A DNA stretch of 64,000 bases from an uncultured Lachnospiraceae bacterium. Its GTDB lineage: Bacteria; Bacillota; Clostridia; Lachnospirales; Lachnospiraceae. The notes beneath the pieces were generated by a model that made no database searches, was not told where the DNA came from, and worked only from the letters and a program-made list of their open reading frames with translations. Location: contig CAJTUC010000002.1 in assembly GCA_910579395.1 (NCBI GenBank), forward strand, positions 62,001 through 126,000, in the 5' to 3' direction. Within the stretch, counting starts at the first letter, position 1. The number at the start of each line of letters is the position of its first letter. Shown here in pieces: positions 32,042 through 40,770 of this stretch. A program made the position numbers and the translations under genes.

Positions 32042-33386
32042 CTTTCTGCATTTCCTTTATAACGCTCATCCCAATCGGAACAGAAATCACAAGCGTCAGA
32101 ACATCCGAAACTGCCTGACAGATTTCAACACCAAAAAGACCAAAGAAATACGGCAATATCATAATAAGAGGTATAAAACAAAGTCCCTGCCTTGCAGATG
32201 CAACAATGGATGCTTTCAATCCTTTTCCAACGGACTGCAGCATCATATTACACATAACGATCCAGGCATTTAACGGAAAGGCAATGACCTGATACCGCAG
32301 AGCAGCGCTTCCGATTTCAATAACATCAATATCATCTTTTCGGAATAAAGCCACCAAACCCGGTGCAAAAATAAATCCTGCCGTTGCCACAACTAATAAA
32401 AACAGAAAAGCATACTTCACACAGAACCAGAACGCTTCCAGCACTCTGTCATTTTTGCCTGCACCGTAATTAAAACCGCAGACAGGTTGGAATCCCTGTC
32501 CGAATCCAATCAAAGCAGAGTTTGCAAACATCGAAATTCTCGACACAATGGACATACCGGCAATCGCTGCGTCTCCATAGAAACCTGCTGTACGATTCAG
32601 AAAAATCGTCGCCAGACTCGCGAGTCCCTGTCTGCACAAAGACGGCGTACCTCCACGCACCATTTCCTTAAAAAAATGAATACTCGGCTTAAAATTGCGA
32701 ATACGAATCTGCATATTCCCGCCTCTTCTGATCATGATCAAAAGAAGTACAAAGCTGACATACTGACTGATCGTCGTTGCCAATGCAGCACCGGCAATTC
32801 CAAGACCGCATCCAAAAATTAAAACAGGATCGAGTATAATATTGAGCACTGCACCGGATACAATTCCGATCATCGCATAAAATGCGCTTCCCTGATACCG
32901 CATCTGATTATTCAATACAAGAGAAGTCGTCATCGCCGGCGCACCGAGCAGAACAATTCCCAAATAAGTAACTGTATAAGATAATATTGTATCTGTAGAA
33001 CCGAGCAGATATGCCAGCGGTTCAAGAAAAAGCAGACCTGCCGCCATCAGCACAATTCCTGCAATAAATGCCAAAAAAAAGCCGACTGCTGCCATTTTTT
33101 CCGCTTCTTCCATTTCCTGCGCACCTAATTTTCTGGATATGTAATTGCCGGAACCGTGTCCGAAGAAAAATCCAACAGCCTGAATGATTGCCATCACCGA
33201 AAATACAATACCGACCGCTCCTGTTGCCTGTGTATTGATTCTTCCTACAAAAAAGGTATCTGCCATATTATAAAAAGAAGTGATCAGCATACTTAAAATT
33301 GTAGGACCCGCTAAAGTACAGACCAGCTTTTTGACCGGAGTTTCCAACATATAAGTTCTTTTTTCATCCGCATTTGTAAAATTCAT
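32028..33386 (-). CDS. MATE family multidrug/toxin efflux transporter
   Basis: 452 residues, 12 helices in two six-helix halves. MATE features: LVCTLAGPTILSMLITSFYNMADTFFVGR in helix 1, GHGSGNYISRKLG, PVLIFGCGLGIAGAALAT, and GFGQGFQPVCGFNYGA at the start of the second half. Such pumps expel cationic drugs or metabolites with Na+ or H+ entry. It is preceded by a leader of the dispersed family, where a five-codon GTG frame next to AAAGG ends by overlapping the ATG. Substrate not predictable. Confidence 0.93.
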   Translation of the reverse strand: MNFTNADEKRTYMLETPVKKLVCTLAGPTILSMLITSFYNMADTFFVGRINTQATGAVGIVFSVMAIIQAVGFFFGHGSGNYISRKLGAQEMEEAEKMAAVGFFLAFIAGIVLMAAGLLFLEPLAYLLGSTDTILSYTVTYLGIVLLGAPAMTTSLVLNNQMRYQGSAFYAMIGIVSGAVLNIILDPVLIFGCGLGIAGAALATTISQYVSFVLLLIMIRRGGNMQIRIRNFKPSIHFFKEMVRGGTPSLCRQGLASLATIFLNRTAGFYGDAAIAGMSIVSRISMFANSALIGFGQGFQPVCGFNYGAGKNDRVLEAFWFCVKYAFLFLLVVATAGFIFAPGLVALFRKDDIDVIEIGSAALRYQVIAFPLNAWIVMCNMMLQSVGKGLKASIVASARQGLCFIPLIMILPYFFGLFGVEICQAVSDVLTLVISVPIGMSVIKEMQKVKKE

Positions 33387-33467
33387 AAAATAACCACGCC
33401 TTTCTCACAACCTGCGATATTTGGGCTGCAGGCACAAATTCGCCTGCGAAAAATAAATTTTTCGCAG
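33387..33467 (-). promoter_or_regulatory. Leader element of the MATE gene
   Basis: On the - strand: CTGCGAA ... TTCGCAG hairpin (33444-33467), GCGAATTTGTGCCTGC, GCCCAAA, GCAGGTTGTGAG, AAAGGCGTGGTTATTTT, then ATG. The order and wording closely follow the PilZ leader at 12514-12570. Confidence 0.6.
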
Positions 33468-33601
33468 TATTCAACTCCCTTTGATGAGTATAAAAAAAGA
33501 TATTCTTTGTATACTATAAATGATACTATTTTCTAAAAACAAAATCAAATGGATAATAGAAATAAAAATTTAAGAAAAACATTAAGAAAGGAAAAAGTTT
33601 C

Positions 33602-34213
33602 ATGAATTCAAAAGCTTTTTTTCAACTATCCTATGGCCTTTATGTTGCTTCTGCAAAATCAGGTCCGAAGATGAACGGCTGCATCATCAATACCGTAACA
33701 CAGGTGACTGATGATCCGAAACAGGTCACGATTGCAATCAACAAACAAAACCTGACCTGCGAACTGGCACAAAAATCCGGAATGATCTCTATTTCCGTTC
33801 TTTCCGAAACGGCGCCTTTTTCTCTCTTTCAGCATTTCGGATTTCAAAGCGGAAGAGAAACCGATAAATTTGTCGGAATTCCTTTTCAGTTAACTGATCA
33901 GGAGCTTCCTTACCTTACAGATCATACAACGGCATATTTTGACTGTAAAATTACCCAATCCTATGATTTGGGAACACACATGCTTTTTATTGCGCATGTT
34001 GTAGATGCGGATGTTCTTTCTTCCGAAAAGGCAATGACTTATTCCTACTATCATGAATTCGTAAAACCAAAGCCTTCTTCTGATGCCGCATCTCCCAAAA
34101 AAGGATGGCGCTGTGTCGTATGCGGCTATGTTTACGAAGGAGAAGAACTGCCATCCGATTTTATTTGTCCATGGTGCAAACACGGTATAGAAGATTTTGA
34201 GAAAATCGTATAA
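33602..34213 (+). CDS. Flavin reductase domain fused to rubredoxin-like domain
   Basis: 203 residues. About 1-155 form an FMN-binding flavin reductase domain (LSYGLYVASAKSGPKMNGCIINTVTQVT, ITIS-type strand MISISVLSE, FGFQSGRETDKF). About 165-203 form a rubredoxin-like iron site: C-VV-CGYVYEGEELPSDFICPWCKHG, with two CxxC pairs. In anaerobes such fusions move electrons to oxygen- or peroxide-reducing proteins. The second knuckle is CPWCKHG where CPxCG is usual. Ribosome site GAAAGGAAAAAG. Single gene; partner enzymes not in the window. Confidence 0.88.
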   Translation: MNSKAFFQLSYGLYVASAKSGPKMNGCIINTVTQVTDDPKQVTIAINKQNLTCELAQKSGMISISVLSETAPFSLFQHFGFQSGRETDKFVGIPFQLTDQELPYLTDHTTAYFDCKITQSYDLGTHMLFIAHVVDADVLSSEKAMTYSYYHEFVKPKPSSDAASPKKGWRCVVCGYVYEGEELPSDFICPWCKHGIEDFEKIV

Positions 34214-34363
34214 AAATGCGGCATGCAACCTAAACTTAACACGAAAAAACTAAAAAGCAACATGAAATTGATGGTGTTTACATTCCTTTTTTCTTATAAT
34301 GAAGCTATCATTTAAATTTAAATGAAAATATGGCGCCCATATATTACACAAAAAATAAGAATT

Positions 34364-34405
34364 GTTTGTGCCGGCCAAACAGATGTCACAGACTGATGGA
34401 AAGGA
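34364..34405 (+). promoter_or_regulatory. Leader element of the XRE membrane regulator
   Basis: TTTGTGCC, GGCCAAAC, CACAGACTGATGG, AAAGGAATGG. A weaker member of the dispersed leader family. A TATAAT lies at 34295-34300 without a correctly spaced -35. Confidence 0.45.
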
Positions 34406-35329
34406 ATGGTTATTAAAATGAGCTTAGGAGAAAATTTACAATTTCTTAGGAAAAAGAACGATATTACACAGGAACAGCTGGCTGAAAAACTGGAAGTTTC
34501 CAGACAATCTGTATCAAAATGGGAATCCGATACGACTTATCCTGAAATGGAAAAACTGGTACAGCTATGCCAGATGTTCCATGTGACTATGGATAATCTG
34601 ATACAAAAAGATATCAGCTTCCTATATGTAGAGGATAAATCCCATTACGATGCTCATATGAATCTGTTCAACAAAATGATATCACTGGGAATCGGCTTGA
34701 TTTTGTCAGGTCTCTTTCTGACGATATTTTTGAATGGAATCGGCTTTGCCGATGAATTAAGTACCATCGTATTTCTTATTTTTATTGTCATTGCTGTGGC
34801 AATCTTTATCGTTATGGGATTACAGCATGATAATTTCCAACGAAAAAATCCTTACATAGAAGATTTTTACACGGAAGAAGAAATTGATCATTTTAACAAA
34901 AAATTTGCAATTATGATAGCTGCAGGCGTTTCCCTGATTTTGATCGGTATTATCTTAATGCTTGGTCTGGAACCGATTCTGTCAAGCAAATTTACAGATA
35001 CATCTATAGATTCCGATGAACTTATGAGTTCCATATTCCTGTTCTTTGTAACAATTGCAGTAACTATCATCGTATATGCCGGAATGCAAAAGGAAAAATA
35101 CGAAATTAAACATTATAATCTGATGCACGACAAAGAATCTGAAGAATATAAAAAAGATCAACTGACCAATACCGTATGCGGCTGTCTTATGATGACTGCC
35201 ACCATTATTTACCTGATATTTGGTTTCAAAAACAACGGATGGGGAATGCCCTACATCGTTGTCTTTCCCGTATTCGGCATCGGATGCGGCATTGCGTCCA
35301 TGATCATCAACGTGAAACGTAAAAAATAA
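34406..35329 (+). CDS. XRE-family regulator with C-terminal membrane domain
   Basis: 307 residues. Residues about 5-70 are a helix-turn-helix (LGENLQFLRKKNDITQEQLAEKL, SRQSVSKWESDTTYPEMEKLVQL). Five to seven hydrophobic helices follow from about 92, in two similar blocks (LGIGLILSGLFLTIFL; AGVSLILIGIILMLGL), then a last pair near the end. Membrane-tethered regulators of this kind are common in Clostridia and may sense membrane state. Start: ATG 34406 lies close to GGAAAGG; the in-frame ATG at 34418 (MSLGENL) matches the family start better. Confidence 0.87.
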   Translation: MVIKMSLGENLQFLRKKNDITQEQLAEKLEVSRQSVSKWESDTTYPEMEKLVQLCQMFHVTMDNLIQKDISFLYVEDKSHYDAHMNLFNKMISLGIGLILSGLFLTIFLNGIGFADELSTIVFLIFIVIAVAIFIVMGLQHDNFQRKNPYIEDFYTEEEIDHFNKKFAIMIAAGVSLILIGIILMLGLEPILSSKFTDTSIDSDELMSSIFLFFVTIAVTIIVYAGMQKEKYEIKHYNLMHDKESEEYKKDQLTNTVCGCLMMTATIIYLIFGFKNNGWGMPYIVVFPVFGIGCGIASMIINVKRKK

Positions 35330-35374
35330 TATATTAAACAATAAGAAGAATGCCTGCATTTTAGTCATTCTTCC

Positions 35375-35411
35375 GAGTAAGAAAGGTTCCACAAAACGGA
35401 ACCTTTCTCAC
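35375..35411. terminator. Bidirectional hairpin between converging genes
   Basis: GAGTAAGAAAGGTTCC (35375-35390) pairs with GGAACCTTTCTCAC (35398-35411). A smaller AGAATG/CATTCT hairpin precedes it at 35347-35371. Confidence 0.7.
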
Positions 35412-35413
35412 CC

Positions 35414-37153
35414 CTAATACCTGTTAAAGCATGCAAATATTTCCTGTACCCTCGGCATCGCAAGCCCTGACGGCACATTTCCGGGAATATTTTCCTTATT
35501 ACAGATACCTGCAAGCCCTTTTGTCTTTAAAATATTGTCAAGTGCCTTCACAATACTTGTGATATCAGCGTTCTTATCTCCATAGTTTTCTTTTGCATAA
35601 CGAAGCAGATAAGCCAATGTCTGTGTCTGCTCTTCATCCACCAACTGTTCCACATAGCGCAGATCCAGATTTTCCTTTCCGATTGAAAATGCAGTTTTAC
35701 CCATTCGCTTAATCTTCAGGCGTTCTTCCACATAACTGTTTCCACGATAAGTCTTTCGTTTCTGAACAGAACCGGATAAATCAATCCTGCGCCTTTCGGA
35801 AGGAAGATGGAATCCTGGAGCGCTTATGGCCGGTATCGGATAATTTTTGATAATTTCTTTTGTTTCGTCGGTAATATCAACGGCCTGATAAGAATCCATC
35901 TGAATGATTTTATCCGCAATATGAAAGTAAGAACCGCAGCTTCCGACTACGAGTATCGTAGAAATTCCGGCTTCTTCATATAAATCCTTCGCACGTTCCA
36001 GAAAAGGTGTAATCGGTTCTTTTTCCCTGGCAACAATCCTCTGCATCAATTCATCCCGTACCATAAAATTTGTAGCGGATGTATCTTCATCGATGAGCAG
36101 AAGTTTACTTCCCGCCTCGATTCCTTCTACTATATTAGCCGCTTGGGAAGTACTTCCGCTGGCATCCAGCGTACAGAATCTTTCGGTATCTTTTCCGTTC
36201 GGAAGATGGTTGATAAAAAGGGAAATATCTGTATTCGTAATTTTTCTTCCATCTTCTGCACGAAGTTTTAATGCTGTTTCATCCGTGATCACATATTCTC
36301 TTCCGTCTCCGGCTATATGATCATAGACACCTCGCTCCAAAGCTTTCAGAAGGGTAGATTTTCCATGATAACCCCCGCCTACAATCAATGTAATTCCTTT
36401 TCTGATACCCATACCTCGAAGATTTCCTTTATGTGGAAGATGAAACGTCACCGCCATCGTTTCAGGAGAATGAAAAGGAATACCATCTTTTAACGGTCTG
36501 TCTGATACACCGCTTTCTCTCGGTAAAATGGAACCATCCGCAATAAATGCCGCGATATCCTGCTTTTTCATTTCTTCTCTGATAAAATACTGGTCTTCGG
36601 CAAGAAAAATTATTTTTTCCAATTCCTGTTTCGGCGTTTTATCATAATATAAACTCTGTTCTACACATACGGGTATAAAATCGAATAAAATTTTCTCCAA
36701 TTCCGGCGCATTAATCGTACGTCCATTTGCCGGAAATCCTACTTCAAATCTTACAATAACATTATCTGCCGTAATCTCACATGCCGTTCTTTCTATGATT
36801 TCCTGGCCACAGCGGCTTACGGTAATAATGCCGCTCTTCCCGGAACCTTTTGCCTGAAAACAAAATTTATCAGCCTGTCTGTGAAAACGGCGTATCAGAT
36901 AATCTTCCAAAGCGGTTTTATTCCACTTTGTTCCATAATATGATGCAGGAAATCCTGCAATTTTGTGTTCGGCTTCCACACTGAGCCTTGAGGGCGCTGC
37001 AAAAGGATCTCCCTGCACATGTTCAATATTTAAGGTATATTTTCCAAAAGAATAACTGCCCGCCAATGTTTTATATGCAGGGTAACTTTTATGATTTATC
37101 GCACGCAGATTACTTCTTAATTCTTCCGATGTTTTCTTTGAGAAATTTTTCAT
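35414..37153 (-). CDS. Predicted ATPase of the ABC class (ABC_ATPase family)
   Basis: 579 residues. The P-loop is GGGYHGKSTLLKAL (about 270) and the Walker B-like acidic site is LLIDEDTSATNFMVRDELMQ (about 370); the N-terminal 200 residues and the C-terminal all-alpha 100 residues match the layout of this stand-alone family. It is a soluble ATPase without transporter partners and of unknown role. The start is put at ATG 37153 (MKNFSKK); AAAGGAA lies about 13 bases before it, a long gap. It may be cotranscribed with the phosphoesterase gene 35 bases upstream. Confidence 0.85.
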   Translation of the reverse strand: MKNFSKKTSEELRSNLRAINHKSYPAYKTLAGSYSFGKYTLNIEHVQGDPFAAPSRLSVEAEHKIAGFPASYYGTKWNKTALEDYLIRRFHRQADKFCFQAKGSGKSGIITVSRCGQEIIERTACEITADNVIVRFEVGFPANGRTINAPELEKILFDFIPVCVEQSLYYDKTPKQELEKIIFLAEDQYFIREEMKKQDIAAFIADGSILPRESGVSDRPLKDGIPFHSPETMAVTFHLPHKGNLRGMGIRKGITLIVGGGYHGKSTLLKALERGVYDHIAGDGREYVITDETALKLRAEDGRKITNTDISLFINHLPNGKDTERFCTLDASGSTSQAANIVEGIEAGSKLLLIDEDTSATNFMVRDELMQRIVAREKEPITPFLERAKDLYEEAGISTILVVGSCGSYFHIADKIIQMDSYQAVDITDETKEIIKNYPIPAISAPGFHLPSERRRIDLSGSVQKRKTYRGNSYVEERLKIKRMGKTAFSIGKENLDLRYVEQLVDEEQTQTLAYLLRYAKENYGDKNADITSIVKALDNILKTKGLAGICNKENIPGNVPSGLAMPRVQEIFACFNRY

Positions 37154-37187
37154 AAAATATTTCTGTTCCTTTCTAATTGAATCTTTC

Positions 37188-38045
37188 CTATTGAATCCCA
37201 AACGTTTCCGCCGCCATTTTCCAATATTTTTCCGAAATGTCCGGCCAATTTACGTTTTCCTCTGCCTCTTTACATAATTTTATCGCAAGCTGCAGACAGG
37301 GAGTAGTATAATCCTCTCCTGTATAAAGATTATGAAGAACTAACTTTGCCCAATAAAAAGATTTTTCAGCAAGACCGGAAGTTTCAAATTCTTTCTTAAC
37401 AGCATCCACATCATATTCTAACTGAAAAAATTCTTCTTTCCATTCATTATCTGTTCCATGCAGGATCATATATTGGCTTTTTCCGCCATAATGCCAGGGT
37501 ACACCGGCAGAACCCGGATGAATTAATTTCTTATTTCCATACATTCTGCTTTCCTGTATATGCGTATGTCCGCTGATCAACAGATCAACATCCAGATTTT
37601 TCATAAAGGATTCCAAATTTTCATTTTCAGGCAGTAATAATTCGGTAGATGATGTCAAAGAACCATGACAATATCGGAAAGAAGGATATCCTTCTTTATG
37701 ATAAATTCCATGAATATCCATTTTTTCATAAAAATCAAAATCTTTTTCAGAAAGATTTTCATAAGTATATAAAAGATTACCGCTTGCCGAACAATAAGTC
37801 CAATTATTTTCCGGATTTTTTCTATGATTTAACATATAATCTTCTCTATTTCCACGAATAAAGAAGCATCGATATTTTTCTCTCATTTCATAAATGACTT
37901 TCATCGTCTTTTGCGGATAAGGACAATCACTGATATAATCTCCGAGAAAAAGAAATTCATCCACATTTCTATCCAGTGCATGACGAATACACGTTTCCAA
38001 CGCGATATGATTACTGTGAATATCTCCTATGACTGCTATTTTCAT
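37188..38045 (-). CDS. Metallophosphoesterase family protein (YfcE-like)
   Basis: 285 residues of the calcineurin-like fold. Metal ligands: GDIHSN (8-13), LGDYISD, the GNRE block FFIRGNRED, RYCHGS, and GHTHIQE, followed by NPGSAG-like HPGSAGVP. The complete set predicts an active dinuclear phosphodiesterase or phosphatase; the substrate cannot be told. The C-terminal 80 residues are an added helical tail (FYWAKLVLHNLYTGEDYT). A CAGGTTGAG motif at 38101-38109 precedes it on the same strand. Confidence 0.88.
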   Translation of the reverse strand: MKIAVIGDIHSNHIALETCIRHALDRNVDEFLFLGDYISDCPYPQKTMKVIYEMREKYRCFFIRGNREDYMLNHRKNPENNWTYCSASGNLLYTYENLSEKDFDFYEKMDIHGIYHKEGYPSFRYCHGSLTSSTELLLPENENLESFMKNLDVDLLISGHTHIQESRMYGNKKLIHPGSAGVPWHYGGKSQYMILHGTDNEWKEEFFQLEYDVDAVKKEFETSGLAEKSFYWAKLVLHNLYTGEDYTTPCLQLAIKLCKEAEENVNWPDISEKYWKMAAETFGIQ

Positions 38046-38124
38046 GATCGTTCTCCATATTCTGTTCTTCTATATCTGTTTTTCTTTTATTTCAACCTTA
38101 CTCAACCTGTAAGCAGCTTTTTAA

Positions 38125-38164
38125 AAAAGAGATGCTATATATACTATATATCAGCATCTCTTTT
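38125..38164. terminator. Terminator of the gyrB-gyrA operon
   Basis: AAAAGAGATGCT ... AGCATCTCTTTT with an AT-rich upper stem, T-runs on both strands. It sits 10 bases past the gyrA stop. Confidence 0.85.
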
Positions 38165-38173
38165 ATAAAACAT

Positions 38174-40753
38174 TTACTCTTCGTCCTTCTCCTCCGGCAA
38201 AGTTACTTCATTATCATCAGAAATATCTCCATACTTCTCGTCTTCCGGTATTTCTTCCATCGCATCGTCTATATTTTCGAATTCCTGATTACCATCGCTT
38301 ACTTTTTCCCGTACTTTGGCAATTTTAGCTACCTTTACATCTTCTTCCAGATTCATCATCTTTACACCGGATGTAATTCTGCCGAGGGTTGAAATATCTT
38401 CCATTCTTAACTGAATGATGACGCCTTCTGTTGTGATCATCATAATCTCATGATCATCGTTAACAGCTTTTACACCGACTACATTACCTGTTTTTTCTGT
38501 AATCTTATAGCATTTTACGCCTTTACCGCCACGATGCTGTGTTGTAAACTCATCCAGATAAGTACGTTTACCGAGACCGTTTTCTGATACGATCAAAAGA
38601 GAATCTCCCTGGTGATCTAACTGCATACCGATGATTTCATCATCGTCCGACAAGTTCATTCCGATAACACCCATAGATGCTCTTCCGGTCGCTCTGACAT
38701 CCGTCTCTTTAAACCGGATACACATTCCCTGTCTTGTAACGAGGAAAATTTCCGTATTTTCATCTGTAGATTTTACTTCGATCAATTCATCATCTTCCCG
38801 GAGATTAATCGCTGTAAGTCCTTTTTTTCTGACATTGCTGTATTCCAGAATAGAAGTTTTCTTCACAATACCTTTCTTTGTTACCATAAAAAGATTTTTA
38901 TTATCTTCATAATCCTTAATCGGTATCATAGCAGAAATTTTCTCGCCCGGCGTTAATTGCAGCAGATTAATAATTGCTGTTCCTCTTGCTGTACGTCCTG
39001 CTTCCGGAATTTCATATGCCTTTAATCTGTAGACTCTTCCGTAATTGGTAAAGAACATCAGATAATGATGTGTCGTTGTCATCAGAAGATCTTCTATGTA
39101 ATCTTCCTCTATCGTCTGCATCCCTTTGATACCTTTACCGCCGCGATGCTGTGCCTTGAAATTATCTACTGTCATACGTTTTACATATCCAAGGCTTGTC
39201 ATGGCAATAATCGTATTGTCTTTTGGAATCAAATCTTCCATATTGATATCATATACATCGAAGCCAATTTTACTTCTTCTATCATCGCCGAATTTTTCCG
39301 ATATGATCAGAATTTCTTCTTTGATAACACCAAGCAGCAATTTTTCATCCGCTAAAATTGCTTTTAATTCCGCGATTTTTGCTAATAATTCTTTATGCTC
39401 ATTTTCAAGTTTTTCTCTTTCCAAACCTGTCAGAGCACGCAGACGCATATCGACGATTGCCTGTGACTGAACCTCGGTAAGTGCAAAACGTTCTATCAGT
39501 CTTTCTTTTGCAATCTGCGTCGTCTGGCTGCTTCTGATGATCTGAATGACTTCATCGATATTATCAAGAGCGATTAACAATCCCTGTAAAATATGATCTC
39601 GCTCTTCTGCTTTATTCAAATCATATTTAGTCCTTCGTGTAACAACATCTTTCTGATGATCAAGATAATACCCGAGCATATCCAAAAGATTCATGACTTT
39701 CGGCTGCCCATCCATAAGAGCGAGCATAATAATACCAAAAGAATCCTGTAATTGGGTATGTTTATAAAGTTGATTCAATATTACGTTTGCATTGACATCT
39801 TTTCTGAGTTCAATAACAATCCTCATACCTTCACGGTTCGTCTCATCCCTGAGGTCCGTAATACCATCAATTTTCTTTAATTTTACGAGTTCGGCAATTT
39901 TCAATATCAAATTTGCCTTATTGACCATATAAGGAAGTTCTGTAACGATAATGCGGTTTTTACCATTATCCATCGGCTCTATATTCGTTACGGCGCGCAC
40001 TCTTACTTTACCGCGGCCGGTACGATATGCTTCTTCTGCACCTCTTGTACCGAGAATAATTCCCCCGGTAGGAAAATCGGGTGCTTTTACAAGCTCCAGT
40101 ATTTCTTCTATTTCCGTCTGCCGGTTTTCCTGAACCTGATTATCTATAATCTTTACAACAGCAGAAATCACTTCCCGCAGATTATGAGGCGGAATATTTG
40201 TCGCCATACCGACCGCAATACCGGAAGTACCGTTCACAAGAAGATTCGGATAACGGCTAGGCAGAACAACAGGCTCTTTTTCCGTATCGTCAAAATTCGG
40301 AACAAAGTCCACAGTATCTTTGTTGATATCCGCAAGGAGTTCCATCGATATTTTGCTGAGCCTTGCCTCGGTATAACGCATGGCAGCCGCACCGTCACCG
40401 TCTACGGAACCAAAATTACCATGTCCATCGACCAGTGGATAACGAGTAGACCATTCCTGCGCCATATTAACGAGCGCTCCATAAATAGAACTGTCTCCGT
40501 GCGGGTGATATTTACCCATTGTATCACCGACAATACGGGCACTTTTTCTGTGCGGTTTATCGGGACCGTTGTTCAGTTCGATCATAGAATAAAGAACCCT
40601 GCGCTGTACCGGTTTTAAACCGTCTCTTACATCTGGCAGCGCACGCGCTGCAATAACGCTCATCGCATAATCGATGTAGGAATCTTCCATTTTTTTCTTC
40701 AGGTCTACGTCTTCAATTTTATCAAAAATACGGTCATCCATTCTTATAACCAT
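38174..40753 (-). CDS. gyrA: DNA gyrase subunit A
   Basis: 859 residues. It breaks and rejoins DNA in negative supercoiling with GyrB. The catalytic Tyr is Y127 in AAMRYTEARLS; the quinolone region reads HPHGDSSIYGALVNMAQ; the GyrA box QHRGGKGIKG is present, and six beta-pinwheel blades follow. The C-terminus is acidic (DDNEVTLPEEKDEE). Start: ATG 40753 (MVIRMDD) has GAGG five bases upstream; the in-frame ATG at 40741 gives the usual family N-terminus. It follows gyrB by 17 bases. Confidence 0.98.
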   Translation of the reverse strand: MVIRMDDRIFDKIEDVDLKKKMEDSYIDYAMSVIAARALPDVRDGLKPVQRRVLYSMIELNNGPDKPHRKSARIVGDTMGKYHPHGDSSIYGALVNMAQEWSTRYPLVDGHGNFGSVDGDGAAAMRYTEARLSKISMELLADINKDTVDFVPNFDDTEKEPVVLPSRYPNLLVNGTSGIAVGMATNIPPHNLREVISAVVKIIDNQVQENRQTEIEEILELVKAPDFPTGGIILGTRGAEEAYRTGRGKVRVRAVTNIEPMDNGKNRIIVTELPYMVNKANLILKIAELVKLKKIDGITDLRDETNREGMRIVIELRKDVNANVILNQLYKHTQLQDSFGIIMLALMDGQPKVMNLLDMLGYYLDHQKDVVTRRTKYDLNKAEERDHILQGLLIALDNIDEVIQIIRSSQTTQIAKERLIERFALTEVQSQAIVDMRLRALTGLEREKLENEHKELLAKIAELKAILADEKLLLGVIKEEILIISEKFGDDRRSKIGFDVYDINMEDLIPKDNTIIAMTSLGYVKRMTVDNFKAQHRGGKGIKGMQTIEEDYIEDLLMTTTHHYLMFFTNYGRVYRLKAYEIPEAGRTARGTAIINLLQLTPGEKISAMIPIKDYEDNKNLFMVTKKGIVKKTSILEYSNVRKKGLTAINLREDDELIEVKSTDENTEIFLVTRQGMCIRFKETDVRATGRASMGVIGMNLSDDDEIIGMQLDHQGDSLLIVSENGLGKRTYLDEFTTQHRGGKGVKCYKITEKTGNVVGVKAVNDDHEIMMITTEGVIIQLRMEDISTLGRITSGVKMMNLEEDVKVAKIAKVREKVSDGNQEFENIDDAMEEIPEDEKYGDISDDNEVTLPEEKDEE

Positions 40754-40770
40754 GCCTTCCTCTTAAACGC

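Noticed and set aside
34268..34300. Complete promoter before the XRE membrane regulator
   Set aside because: TATAAT is present, but the nearest -35-like hexamers (TTTACA, TTGATG) are at 12 and 21 bp, outside the usual spacing.
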